This document shows, in pieces, positions 21,236-33,694 of a stretch of DNA of 64,000 nucleotides (positions are counted from its first letter, which is position 1; each line of letters starts with the position of its first letter). This DNA is from Anaeramoeba flamelloides. Its lineage: Eukaryota; Metamonada; Anaeramoebidae. The notes below the pieces were generated by a model. That model had not been told where the DNA came from. It did no database searches and worked only from the letters and a program-made list of their open reading frames with translations. The stretch spans positions 17,608,001-17,672,000 of the forward strand of contig JANTQA010000023.1 of the NCBI GenBank assembly GCA_027625915.1. The letters run 5' to 3'. A program made the translations under genes and the position numbers.

Positions 21236-24200
21236 ATGGAAATTCAAAATGACAAGCAAAAAGATCTGAAAAAAAAACCAAAATCTCAAACTGAAATTTC
21301 TCAAAAAGAAAAAAAAATGGCTTTTGGGCATTTGACTCGGGAAATTAGATGGTTAAAACAAAATTTAAAAAAAAAAATTGAAAAACAAAACGAATTAAAG
21401 AATAAAAAGGAACAAAAGAAAACAGAAAAACAAATGAAAAAAGGAAATGATAAAGAAAAAGAAAAAGAAAAAGAAAAAGAAAAAGAAAAAGAAAAGAAAA
21501 TCGAATTGAAAAGCATCACAAACAGCCTTAAACTGCATTCTACAAACATGAGCAATTTATTAAAGGATCTCATAAATGTTTTAGGCAATAAGAATTTAAC
21601 AAAAAATCAAATTCTGCAAGAAATTCAAAATTTTCACAATCGGCTTGAGCTATTAAAAAATAGTTCCCAAAAGCTCGAAAAAGAATACCTTCAAAAAGAA
21701 AAGAAGAATCGGAAATGGAAAGTTGAATTCCAAAAGCTTGAGATCTTGTTTGAGAAATTAAAAACAAGAAACCAAAATATTCTTCACTCGATCCAAATTC
21801 AAATTGTCGAAAATGTTTCTGATTGTGACTGGTTTTTGGAGTACGTCAAACAGCTTGAGAGGACTAAAAAAGAATTAATCAACAAATGTAAAATTACAAT
21901 GAAAAATGAATATAAAGCCAAACTTCAAGATCTTTGGTAATGTCTTTTGTTTTTTTTTTTTTCTTGATTTAGATTTTTACCAAAACTGTCAAAGAAGATT
22001 GGGTATAAAATTAAAGGGGTGCTGTGGGGTTTAAAAAAAGTAATTACGCTTTTTTTTTAAAAGATTTTTTTTACACTTGCTTTCAATTAAACTCTGTTTG
22101 TATGTTTTGCTCATAAATTTCAAGTTGGTTGTTGTTATATTCTTTTCAAATCGCCAAAATCGTTAACGTTACGACCATGAAATAGCTTAACTTTTACTTG
22201 TATTTCCTTCTTAAGGGATTAATATCTCCCATGGGGGAGTCTAAAATTATAGTATTTTGTTATTGATCGAAATCGTATTGGGTGTTCCATTGTTCATAAG
22301 TCTCTAACAAATTTGATTGGTAAAATACTGCTATTTGAATTCGAGTATTGAAAAAATACCTGACATGATTCAAATATATGACAAAATTTTTAATTGTGAA
22401 GATTAGTAAAATTGTTGTGGAATTGCAAATATTCAAAATCAAATCCTTTTCATAAATAACCAAATTTTTTATGAACGAAGTAATATACCTAACCTTAAGT
22501 TCATTAAAGTGTAGGGTGTCTATAGAATACTCATTTAATTGTTTGATAAACGTAAGTAGATCTACTTATTTTTGAAAAATAATAGAGAGTTTTATAGAGG
22601 TTTGCTCTAAAATTTGGAAAATGATAATTTTGATTCTTGTTTTTTGATGGTTGATTGAATGGTGTTTTGAACAAGTGTTATTTAATTCGCCACCATTCTG
22701 ATAAGTGGGTGAGTTATCATTTTAAAAGTTTGATTCATAAAAAAAGGATTCCATTTTAAATAAAAGAAATTAGAGGTTTTGATAATATCTATGCTTAAGT
22801 TAAGATAAAGTTACAAAAATCACAATTATTTTTATCAATTCGCGGTATTTTAAAAAATCGCAATATTCAATATTATCTCGATATTCTATAAAATCTCGAT
22901 AATTATTATAAAATCCCGATAAATGCCAAAATATCGCAATTAAGGGATTATCGTCACCATAGATTTCTCTATAATCAAAGTATGTTGTAATTGGGTATAA
23001 ATGGTATTAGTGCACCATGGCTCAAATAGCTCTAAAAAATCTATTATAAATCTTATTGCACAATAAATTATTTCATTTTTTACTAATGATCACAATTAAA
23101 AAAGTTTCATTTTGAAAAATTTTTTTTTAATTGCTTTTCCAAATCTAAAAATAGAAACTCCAAAATACATTATTCTGGTATTTAATAATTTAGATTTAGA
23201 ACTTCCAAAAGTAACTATTTTTATAATTTTTTATTTTCAAAGATTAACTCAATAATCATCAACATAAAAGCACAAAGACTGATTAGTTTTGTTTGCTTTT
23301 GATAAAGGTGCTTGTAGCTTCAATATATTTGCATGATTTGAGAAATAATTTGTCAAAAAAATTTATTGGTTAATTATTTAATTTTTAAAAAAAAACGAAT
23401 TTTTTAATAACTAATCTACATTTCGACACAAATTTAAGAAAGATATTTTGTGACTTTGGAGTCTGAATATTGATAATTCAACCTTTAAATTTATGGCGAA
23501 ATGCAGATTTTATTCTGAATTTTTTGAGTTTTTTACAAATATAAGGATCATTTTTCATTGATAAGATCAACAAATATTACTGCTTGACTAATCAATTTTT
23601 TAGAGACATTTGAACCATGTAGCACGAATGTGGTTAGGTACAATAACAACACACTTTGTTCCTAGGCTTCTCCTTGGTGAACGCTAATCCCTTAAAAGGT
23701 AATCGCGGTATAATAGCTGATGGGTTTTTTGGCTAATTGTGCAATATTTTTGAAAAAATATTTAATTTTTAAAATTTGTTCAAAAAAATTTTAATGAATA
23801 TGATCCAAGAAATCCTTTTTTTTTTAATAAAGATAAAACAGTTGTTTCAAAAGATTTTAAAAAAATTAAATATTTGGGTATTTATTTAGATAAATTTTCA
23901 CATATAGTTTATAATTTAAAAAAGGCGAAAGAAACATATAACAACTTTAAACAGTTATTCAATAACAACCCTCTGAATAATAGTTTAAAAATTAGATTAT
24001 TTAAATCTTTTATTATAAGCCAATTGACATATGGGTTGGAAATATATAATTATGAAATAAAAACTTTAAATTATTTAAATTCTTGGATTAATTCATGTAT
24101 TACTGAAATATGTAAAATAAGCAGAAATACAACAATTCTTATTTACAAAACAGAATTTAAAATAGAAAATATGATAATTTCTATCAATGAAAAGAAATTT

Positions 24201-25401
24201 AAATTCAAAAAGAAATTAGGAAACTTATCACTTCCTAATTTAGAAAAATTAATAAAGTTTAATCAAAGAATAAATAATAAAATCAATTGGAATTCAAAAG
24301 ATATTATTGAACTAAAAAAAGAAATATACAAATACACATATAACGAGTTGTTGAATTCTGCAAGTTGGAAGGTCCAAAAATATTTCACAATGATAAAAAA
24401 TGGAAATTATTTATTTAAAACTCAAAAATGTTTAAGTTATCCCTCAAGCTCAACAATTCTATAATTCAGAACGTTTACTAACTGCTTAAATAGATATTAC
24501 TATGCAATTAATAAAAATTCAAATAAATTTTGTCCTTTATGTTTAAAATATAAACAGAAGGAAATTATAGAAAATATTGATCACTTTTTATGGATATGTC
24601 CTTTCTATGAAAAAGATAGATTAATTTTTCACAATAAATTAAAAGAAATAAATCTTAATGAAATAATTTTAAACTATGATAGTTTGAAATTATTTTCATT
24701 AATTAATAATCGTGAAATCTATTATTTTACGCTTAAGTTTCTGAAAGGAAATTTAAATCTAAGGGTAACCAGAGTGTAATTTACACTTCTTCAATAATAA
24801 AAAAAAAAAAAAAGAAATCCTTTTTTATGAAATGTTTTGGAATTTTTATATTGCACAAAATCTAAAAAATTATTTATTTTTTTGTTTAGTTTTTTCTTTT
24901 TCTTTTTCTTTTTTCTTTTGTATTTTTAAGAACCCAAAACAATCTACTAAATTTTTAAATCAAAAAAAAAATGAATTCTTCTTTTAACTCTATATTATCT
25001 TTAATAGTTTGGAGAAAAAAATCGTACAAACACAGCACAAACTTAAAAGTTCAGAAATAATTTTACAAAATAAAGAAAAGACGTTCCAGAAATATAAATC
25101 AAATTTATTACAATTAGTTGAGCAATTAGAAACAAAAAAATTAAAAAGAGATCTCAAAAATAAAAATCTTGAAAAACAAATTAATCAACTCCAAAATAAA
25201 CTTGATCACCAATTACAAGTAACTAATGTTGCAGTGTCTAGCCAAAAGAGGACTCAAGATTTGTGTTATAATTTAACCTCTTTGGAAATCCAATTTAAAA
25301 ATAAATTAGTTGAATTGGATAGGACAATGGAAGAAAGACACGAGTATTTATTAAGGCTGGTTGCTGAAATAGGAAAAGTGAAGAAAAAACAAATTTTATA
25401 A
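21236..25401 (+). CDS. Lys/Glu-rich coiled-coil protein, two exons with a 3.07 kb intron (predicted)
   Basis: Exon 1 (21236-21936) and exon 2 (25008-25401) would join in phase: exon 1 ends in two bases of a codon before GTAATG, exon 2 starts after TTTAATAG, and the junction reads LQDL-C-LEKKIV. The product is 364 residues. It opens with a Lys-rich segment, has a pure KE repeat (about residues 70-88), then long heptad-type helix through to the C-terminus. The family is not recognised; a cytoskeletal or scaffold role is possible but unproven. An in-frame TTG at 21203 precedes the ATG; 21236 is the first in-frame ATG. The intron is far longer than the other introns predicted here (125-269 bp) and holds a TTAA element and a LINE. 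Each exon is a solid frame; the join is inferred. Two separate genes remain possible. Confidence 0.65.
22211..22740 (+). repeat. Fragments of element E and of the H-type element, inside the intron
   Basis: 22211 onward begins TTAAGGGATTAATATCTCCC, a diverged left end of family E. From about 22365 the sequence follows the interior of the element at 29367-29824 (AATTTTTAATTGTGAAGATT, then a TAGAATACTCATTTxAATxGTTTGATAA block). Confidence 0.5.
22940..23695 (-). mobile_element. TTAA-flanked element family E, full copy 1
   Basis: A 756 bp element including TTAA at both borders (22940-22943 and 23692-23695), with ends AAGGGATTATCG and CGCTAATCCCTT. It is inverted relative to the copy at 32926-33679, which has almost the same length. 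There is no transposase frame. A TTAA target duplication points to a piggyBac-type mobiliser, though the terminal bases do not match the textbook piggyBac end. It lies inside the long intron of the coiled-coil gene. Confidence 0.75.
23807..24826 (+). mobile_element. 5'-truncated LINE with target duplication and poly(A)
   Basis: The insert (about 23822-24811) is bounded by a 15 bp direct repeat, AAGAAATCCTTTTTT, at 23807-23821 and 24812-24826, and ends in an A run. These are the hallmarks of target-primed reverse transcription. The frame at 23874-24464 encodes the C-terminal part of a non-LTR reverse transcriptase (KYLGIYLDKF, LKIRLFKSFIISQLTYGLEIY). After a frame change near 24.46 kb the usual zinc-knuckle tail follows: CPLC, then HFLWIC. 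The endonuclease and catalytic reverse-transcriptase core are absent, so it cannot move by itself. The clean target duplication suggests a fairly recent insertion. Confidence 0.88.
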
Positions 25402-26690
25402 GAAAAAAACTTATAGTTTTTTTTTTGTGTGTGTGTGTGAGATTTGCCTTTTTGCTGTGTTCACATTTTAGTTCTTATTTTTTTTTATAATTTTTTTTTT
25501 TCGCAACCCCACATATTTTTTTATTTTCAAAATTGAAAAAGTGTATTTTGATGTAATGTGTATAAATTTTTGAAAATGACTAAAAAAGGGGGGTAATTTT
25601 TTTTCTTAAATAAAAAATTAATTTTTGGTAATTTGGTATAACAAATGATATTATTGTTTTATTATTGTAATGTTTTTACTGTTTTTCTTCATTTTTATTT
25701 TGATAATTTTTTTTTCTAAATTGGTGCCTTTCCTTCTATAAATACTTCAATAAAAAAGTATTTTTCTTTTAAAAATATAATTTTTTATTGAAAAAATGTA
25801 TATTTCAAGAAGATGAGAAAATAATTAAAAAAACAAAATAGATAAAAAGGGTTTTAAAAAAAATATCTTTTTTAGCTTCTCTCCACTTTATTTACAATTG
25901 TGTGGTGGTCTAGGATAATTGTATAAATAGATTTGAATGTTATTTGGTATGTTTGGTATAGCGTGGAACCAGAATTGTTTTTCAATTCGAAATGATTTCC
26001 TGTGTATTTATATTGGATTTGTTAATTGAAAAAAAAATGATTTTCATATCAAACCCCTAAATTACCAAATTTGTGGGGGGGGGGGGGTCATTGGGTAAAT
26101 AACTAGTTGGATTGTGATGGTTTGATTTATTTTTAATTATGTAATAATATTTATGTGGTTTAAAATACTGGTACTCTTGGGTATGGTGGCTTAAAATAGG
26201 AAATAATATTTTATGTTTATGATTAAGTGTCTTTATATATGTGTGTACCTTAGGAACTTCACTATCCTAATTGCCTTTGAAATGATTTTTATAATTTAAA
26301 TTGTTTTTAGAAGAGTTATAAGATATAAAATTTATAAAAAATTATTTTTGAAAGAAAAGTTATAATTCAAATTATATATTTACATATATTAAAAAATTAA
26401 ATCAAAAACAATTTGGTAATATTTGAAATTTTTTTTGGTTAATGTGATTTTATTATTTTTCCATCCATATTTTGTCAAAAAACATTTTTTTTTAAAAAAT
26501 TTTATCTACATATCAAAAACTGATTAGTTTTAATGATTAAAAAACATCATTCTTTCATGAAATTTTTTTGGGTTCCTTTGAGCCACATCGTTGTCTAAAA
26601 TACTTTAATAAATAGTTTATCCATTATAAAATGATATTTTGACATCATTTAGATAAAAAAATTTTATATATTGATTATAATTCAATAGTA

Positions 26691-26721
<31 letters not shown>

Positions 26722-29366
26722 ATTCTAAATAATTTAAAAATATAAAAAACAATAAATAAAATTTTAAAAAATAATTTTTTTTTTTTTCATTGTAAAATTT
26801 GGAAATTTTTTCAACAAGAATTTTTTTTTAATTTAAATGATTTGGTAAATAGTTCGGGTCAGAATACTAATTGTGTTTTTTTTTAATTTTTACTATTTTA
26901 TAATTTTTGACTTTTTAAAATCCAGGTATAAAAGAAACAATATTATTTGATAAATGGGTATTTATCAGAAATTATTTTACAAGATCTGGATTAATTTAGC
27001 TTGAAAAATTCATTTTTTACAAAGTTTTTTTTCAAATTTTTACTAATAATTAAATTCAAAAACAATCTTCGTTTCATAGATTATTCTATTGTTTTTCAAT
27101 AATAATTAAAAGTTATTTTTAATTTTTTTTTTTTAATTTTGGGTTAGTTACTTTAACTATTAAAAACGGCTTTTATATGTTTAATTACAATTTAATAAAT
27201 GAAATTATTTTAAATTTTTTTTTTTTGTTTTTTCAAGTATTTCCGATTGTTTAACATGAAGTTTTACATAATAATTTATATTAAAATTTTCATTTTTTCC
27301 TTAAGAAATGAATTTCATTTTTCTCTTAAGTTAATATTTATTAAAGTTTTTTATTGAAAAAAAAATGAGTTTTTTTCAGTAATATATTATATAAACTAAA
27401 TTTCATAAAATTAAAAACGTTGTTTGATTATTATAATTAATAAACCATTTTATTGGGTTTTGAATTACTATTATTGTTATGAAATTTCTTATTTACAAAA
27501 TTTAAAAAAAAAAAAAATCTTTATAAAACATGGAAAAATGAATTATTATTAGGTATTGTTTTTTTTTTTTTATAATAAAAAAAAATACAGTGAACTAATT
27601 AATTTATATTTGAAAGGTTTTAGCATTTTGTTATAATTGAAATCTGGATTAAAGGTAAATTAGAAAATAAATACATTGGAAGAACAATAACATTTTAAAT
27701 CTTTAATTTTAAACTTGATAAAATTTAGGTAAAACCGGTGTACTTATGGATATATAAACACAAACAGGAAGTTTCTCCGTATCAAATTCGGATTTTTGAA
27801 ACTGTCTTTGAAAAAAAAAAACAATTTTACACCCTGTTTTTATCAAATGGTGTTATCTTTTTGATCGCCCAAGAGCCAAAATAAAAAAAAAATTATAGTG
27901 GGTAAAAATGTTCTGTTTTCCTTCACATTTCCAAAATCTGAAATTTTCAAACAGGTTTCCCCCATTGATAAGGTTCTTTTCAATCATTTTTTATCTTTTT
28001 TTGATACATTTTGTATAATCTTATGTTTTTTCTCTAGGTGGGAGAAAAAGAGAAAAAAGTTAAACATTTCACAAAACAGAAAATATTCATCCAGGAAACA
28101 AAATTATTGGGTGGGGTGTGGTTTGTTAAAGTATACCTAAATTTTCCAACAATCTAGGCTTAGTAGAAGATTTTCTTATCATCAAAAAAATGGTTGTATA
28201 TCAAAATAAGAAAAAAAATTAGAAAAAAATATAGATAAAATGAAGAAATAAATATATATATATATATATTTGAAGAAAAATTAAACCAGAAATTTGCCAA
28301 CCCAAAATTTACGTGTTATATATAAAAATGAATTAATAATAGGTGATGTTCTTTTTTATTTGGTTTTTTTCTTTAGTTTCAAAAAGGTGATAAACTTCAG
28401 ATCAAAACAGAAAATTTTTTTTAACAAAAATGAATAAGTGTACTGGAACTTCATCGTATTGACCAGAATGTCCTTCTTTTATTTTCAACTCTTTTAATTT
28501 GTAGAAGAAAAAATATTGAATAGATTTTGGAAATAATTCACTTGACAAAAACAGTTTTTTTATTCAAAGGGGGGTTCTGGCAATTTTATATCTTTCCAAC
28601 TGCTTTGAAAATATAAAAAAAATCACACATCGTTTTTTTTTTTCCTCTTCTAGCACAAGATTGGATTTTTTGTTATCTTTAATGTTCAAGTAAACTAAAA
28701 AAAGTCTATAAGTAAATTTAATAACAAATTCAAAAAATTTTTACCAATACTTGAAATCGAAAAAAAATGTTCTAATCTGATTACTACAAGATCAAATTTA
28801 CTTTAAAAATTATTTTTAGAAATGAATTATTTTTTTTAAAAATTTTGATCATTTTTCTCATTTTTGAAAACTTCAAAATTATAATTTTTTTCTTAATTAT
28901 TTCAAAAAAATTTTTTTTATCAAAATTGAAAGAAATCTCATTACTTGAAATGGATTTGTGATAAAATCCACTTTAAAAATGAAATCATTTAGTCTTTAAA
29001 TAACACAGTATAAAAAATCTACTTAATTTCAAAAAAAAATATAATAATTATTGTAAACTTGAAAAAATTTAATTTTTTAATTCAAAGAACTGTTCAAATC
29101 AATTTTTTCTTTTTATTGAATAAAAAAAAAATATGAGAAAAAAAAACTATTAAATTAAAAAATTTCTCGAAAATACTTCATTCACCTTGGAAAATTTACC
29201 TCATAATCTCAAAAAAATGCTTTTGGGTTTGATTATTTTTAATCAATAATTAATTATCCAATTTTAATTTTTATCAGTGGGTTATTAACAACTCAAAAAT
29301 AAAATCTATGAATATGTTCATGTTTTTTTCTCTATTTTATAAAGATTTTCAAATAAATAAAACTTA
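25402..29366. other. Gene-free stretch with simple repeats
   Basis: Extremely A/T-rich. It contains a run of 13 G (26075-26087), (TA)n at about 26690-26718 and a short (TA)n at about 28252-28269. The open frame at 27898-28140 begins with GTG and has no recognisable features. Nothing else could be supported. Confidence 0.4.
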
Positions 29367-29824
29367 CTGTTGAGAGAAAAATGTTGGGCACAGAAAAATG
29401 GTTGAAAACAATTTTTAATTGAGAATATTAGTAAATTTGAAAATCAAATCCTATTGATAACTAGGCGAATTTTATATAAATCGAGGTTTATAGGTGTCAA
29501 AAGTTCAGTAATATATTGTTTGTGTAGAATACTCATTTGAATAGTTGATAACTAAAGTTGATCATGCTATTTTAACAAAAATCCAAGTTTTAGTAAAGTT
29601 TACTATTAATTCTGAAAATGGTAATTTTTAAACTTGCTTTATATTATAAGAGATAAGGTTTTGAAAAAGTCAAATTACATTAATCGTTATTCTAATAAGT
29701 AGATTTTTGTTATTTTATTTAGTTATTTCACAAACGAAAGAAATTAAAAATCATTCCCGGTAATGTCCACAATTAAAATAGCTGCCCAGCTATTTTTCTC
29801 TGACCAACATTCTTCTCTCAACAG
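29367..29824. mobile_element. TA-flanked TIR element family H
   Basis: 458 bp. It starts CTGTTGAGAGAAAAATGTTG and ends with the inverse (CAACATTCTTCTCTCAACAG), with TA at 29365-29366 and 29825-29826. The interior has no frame and is related to 22365-22740 and, inverted, to about 39690-39960. Confidence 0.8.
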
Positions 29825-29934
29825 TAATTCTATTAAACTTTCTTCCCATTTCTAAATATTTGAGAAAAAAAACCATCAAATTAAAAATGTTCCCAAAATA
29901 CTCTTTTAGAAGATATAATATTCAACACAACCCA

Positions 29935-30475
29935 AACAAATAATCATTAATTTTATTATTTCTCTTCAATTAAACTAAATTTCATAATAAATGTTCCACC
30001 TTACATTTGAATAATGAATTGCTTTTGTATCGTTTTGAAGTTTTTCCTCTCACATTGAAAAGTTTGCAAATAAATCATTTTTTCTCTTTTTTATTTTTTA
30101 CAAAAGGGTTTTGTTAAAATGGAAAATGAAAATGAAAAATTTGAAAGAAGCAACAGATGAATTAATGAAAATTTTGGTTACAAATATGAAAAAGAGATTA
30201 GATTTAGTTATTCAAATGGAAGGGGAATCGATAAATGGGTTTTTTTACTTTTTTAAATTGTCTATTTTTCATGCAATGCTTCATTCAAAATAAATGGCCA
30301 GATTTTTTTTAATTTTTATTTTATTTTTCTTTCTTTTATTTTTAGACAAAAAATAAATATCTCTTGAGTATAGTATTGAATATTAAAATCTAAATTTTTA
30401 TATTATAATAGATAACTTCAATTATTAAAAATATTTTTATTTAAAATTTGATTTTTAATGGGACAATTATTATGA
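29935..30475 (+). repeat. Repeat N, copy 1, with a short conserved frame
   Basis: About 540 bp repeated in the same orientation at 62760-63285. From 30126 an ATG frame reads MKMKNLKEATDELMKIL and on to GESING. A GT-AG pair (GTTTTTTTAC to TTTTTAG) would join it to QKINIS and a stop. The second copy has a premature stop in this frame. It may be the remnant of a small gene or part of a mobile element. No family was recognised. Confidence 0.5.
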
Positions 30476-31373
30476 AAGATAGTTTATTAATAAATAATCT
30501 TAATTCATCCAATAAGTTATTAGTAACCCCAAGATTAAATATTCAATAGCTTTTACAATTATTTCCCAATTTATTAAAGATTTTTCAAACAAAATCAAAC
30601 TAAATTAAAATTAATAATTGAAATAAAAAAAAATAATAATATCAAATACCTGATTTTAAAAACAAATATTAGTTCCTTGAAAATACCCCAAATATTTGAA
30701 AAAGAATATTGCCTAATCTTTTAAATTTCATATTATTTAATAAAGATTGGTGAATAAAATAATGATCAATATTTTTAGATCTTCAAGGATTCAATATTTA
30801 GGTTTATTTTTATTGTATTTTTAAAATAAGATTAAAAGTTCAATGTTATTTATTTTAACAAAGACTCTTGGAAATTACGAAAAGTGAGATTTCTTCAAAA
30901 ATAAAAATATTTGGATAAATTTTCATTTTTCTAAATTTGATCCAAAAATCCAAAAACAAAAAAAATCTCATATTTTTTGACTGAAATTTAATTGGGAAAA
31001 ATGAATTCTTCTTAAAATTAATACTCATCTCTTTAGTTGATAAATGAAGTTTCATATCGTGTTTAATGGGATCACTTTTGTAAATAATTACTCTATTACC
31101 TTTGGGAAAAAAATCAATAAGAATTATTATTCCCCTGAGGTTACTCTTCGAACAAGTTAACAAATTTTATGTAACAAAGGTAAATACATAAAAATGTTAA
31201 GAAAAGAAATCGGAGAGAAAAAAAAAAAAAAAAAAAACTTAAAAATATTGTGATTAATTTGTTTATTGTTTCATTAATTCGAAACCTTTCTCTTCAATTG
31301 AATGAAGATCACGTTGTTTCTTGCAAAAGCTCTCTTTTTTTTCCGAAAGGAAAGAGATTAGTTGCGATCTTAT
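30476..31373. other. Intergenic, 3' side of histone H4
   Basis: A/T-rich. The open frame at 30855-31163 (-) shows nothing recognisable. Just beyond the H4 stop codon a small hairpin with a GAAA loop (TTTTCC, GAAA, GGAAA, near 31340-31352) could act in 3'-end formation, but it is not the canonical histone stem-loop. Confidence 0.4.
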
Positions 31374-31679
31374 TTAGACACCATAACCATACACAGTTCT
31401 TCTTTGTCTTTTCAAAGCATAAACAACATCTAAAACAGTAACTGTTTTTCTTCTTGCATGTTCTGTATAGGTGACTGCATCACGGACAACGTTTTCAAGG
31501 AAGGCCCTAAGTACGTTTCTGACTTCGTCGTAAATTGTTGCTGAGATTCTTTTAACACCTCCTCTTCTGGCTAATCTTCTGATAGCTGGTCGACTGATAC
31601 CTTTGACAGATTCAAGAATTGCTTTTCTTCTTTTGGCACCACCTTTTCCCATTCCTTTTCCTTTTCCTTTTCCAGACAT
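31374..31679 (-). CDS. Histone H4
   Basis: The product is 101 residues against the usual 103 with Met, and pairs with H3 in the nucleosome core. The tail [16 protein letters not shown] keeps the regularly spaced lysines that are acetylated elsewhere, with Lys for Arg at position 3 and one residue missing. The second missing residue is at the H18 region (KRRK for KRHRK). The fold is clear: [40 protein letters not shown] and DVVYALKRQ, ending TVYGYGV. The stretch after the tail (AILESVKG) is more diverged than in most eukaryotes. The gene is intronless. It is transcribed leftward with a shared histone motif 217 nt upstream of the ATG. Confidence 0.97.
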   Translation of the reverse strand: MSGKGKGKGMGKGGAKRRKAILESVKGISRPAIRRLARRGGVKRISATIYDEVRNVLRAFLENVVRDAVTYTEHARRKTVTVLDVVYALKRQRRTVYGYGV

Positions 31680-31885
31680 ATTATTTTGTTTTGTAATTTA
31701 AAAAAATGTAAAATTAAAAAAATGATTGATTGTTCATTTGGAAAATATTTTAAAAGATTATTTCTCATTGGAAAGAATTTTAATCATATTGTTCGAATGA
31801 ATTTCATTGAAGTGCCAATTTCCAATGACTAAAAATCTATTTTTGTTAAAAATCTTATTTAAATATAAAATAAATTTGTTTTTAA

Positions 31886-31906
31886 AAATAAGCCAATATT
31901 TTTACG
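31886..31906 (-). promoter_or_regulatory. Shared histone upstream motif, H4 copy
   Basis: On the coding strand the motif reads ATCGTAAAAATATTGGCTTA, an inverted CCAAT box with a conserved TCG-A-run before it. The A of ATTGG is 217 nt from the start codon. One base differs from the H2A and H2B form after ATTGG. Confidence 0.65.
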
Positions 31907-32473
31907 ATTTTAAAACATTTTTTTTTTTTTTTTTTATTTTCAATTTTTCTGATTAAGATTTTATTTTTTCAAAGAAAAGATTAAATGGAAAGAATAATTA
32001 CAATAAAAACACACAACACTCAAATTTCACAAAACAAAAACTTCAGTTTCTCTTATTCCAATTTTCAGTGATTTTTGCTAATGGATTAAAATAAAAAAAA
32101 CCTCTTCTTCTTTTTGGATTGTAATTAGGAATTGGTTTTTTCTACATATTACTTTTCTTTTGTTTTTTTGTTAATAGACTATTGAAAGTAATAGATCCTA
32201 ATTTGATATCTCTATTTAATTTTTTATCATTTTTTGTTACATCTTTAAAATGTAAATTGGGTAAATTGTGAATATAAATACAACTTTTATTTAAGAATTG
32301 AAAAACGGAAATGAAATTCTATCTCTTTAGGGTTCAAATACCAATATCGTTATTTTATCAGATCTTGTCACACTAAGTTCTAAAAATTAGTGCCATAGAA
32401 CAAAAGCTGATGAGTGTCAATTTTTAGGTTATAATGGACGAGAATAATTATTATCAGATAATCTATGATATGA

Positions 32474-32637
32474 CTGGTATTTGAATTCTAAATGGGAAAA
32501 ATTTTCACTTGTTTTTCAAACATCTATTTCCAATAGAGAGCCACACACAGCAACCCTCAGCTTTGGTAAGTCAAAATAGTAAGAAAAATATGGTACAGGA
32601 GGTGAAAATTTATTCCCATTTAGAATTGATATACCAG
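32474..32637. mobile_element. Hairpin MITE family A, copy 2
   Basis: The ends are CTGGTATTTGAATTCTAAAT and the inverse ending ATACCAG; the inner arms are GGGAAAAATTTTCACTT and GGTGAAAATTTATTCCC. TA follows the right end, and the left flank is GA, perhaps a mutated duplication. Confidence 0.8.
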
Positions 32638-32925
32638 TAGCAAAAATAATTGATCTTAATTAATATTTTTAATCTCAAAGTTCAATTAGGACTTTATATG
32701 TCTCTGAAAAATATTGTTACTAATTGATTTCTAAAAAAATAATATTTAATTTTTTCAAAGAATAATTAGAGACAAAGGTGTTTTAAGGAATTAGAAAATA
32801 TCGTTTGTTAATTGGAAAATAACAGTAATTAAAAATTGATATCAAAAGTTGAAATAACGAAAAGTTTTATTAAATTTCTTGATATATATTTTCACTTTTT
32901 GAACTAAGAAATTTTATAAATTACC

Positions 32926-33679
32926 TTAAGGGATTAGCGTCTACCAAGGAGAAGTCCAGGATTAAAGAATGTTGTCATTGGGCCTAAACACATTGGTGCC
33001 ACATGGTTCTAATCTCTCTAAAAAATCGATTAGTCAAGCAGTAATATTTGTTGATCTCATCAATTAAAAATGATCTATGTATTCGTAAAAAACTCAACAA
33101 TTTCAGAATAAAATCTGCATTTCGCCATAAATTTAAAGGTTGAAATATCAATATTCAGACTAAAAAATCAGAAAATAACGATCTTAAATTTGTGGCGAAA
33201 TGTAGATTAGTTACTAAAAAATTCGTTTTTTTTTTAAAATTAAATAATAAACAAATAAAGTTTTTTGACAAATTATTTCTCAAATTTTGGAAATATATTG
33301 ATGATACAAGTAGCTTTATCAAAAGCAATCAAAACTAATCAGTTTTTGTGCGTTTATGTTGATGATTTCTGAGTTAATCTTTGAAAATCAAAAATTATAA
33401 AAATAGTTAATTTTGGAAGTTCTAAATCTAAATTATTAAATACCAGAATACTATTATTTTGGGTTTCTATTTTTGGGATTTGGAAAAGCAATTAAAAAAA
33501 AATTCCTTTTGAAACTTTTTTAATTGTGATCATTAGTAAAAAATGTAATAATTTATTGCGCAATACGATTTATAATAGATTTTTTAGAACTATTTGAGCC
33601 ATGGCTCACTAATACCATTTATACCCAATTACAGCATACTTTGATTATAGAGAAATCGATGGTGAAGCTAACCCCTTAA
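32926..33679 (+). mobile_element. TTAA-flanked element family E, full copy 2
   Basis: 754 bp with TTAA at 32926-32929 and 33676-33679. It starts GGGATTAGCGTCTACC and ends GGTGAAGCTAACCCC. It aligns along its whole length, in reverse, with 22940-23695. Non-coding. Confidence 0.8.
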
Positions 33680-33694
33680 CCGGCATTCTTAAGT

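Noticed and set aside
23874-24464. The LINE frame as a host gene
   Set aside because: It carries reverse-transcriptase C-terminal motifs and lies between target duplications, so it belongs to the mobile element.
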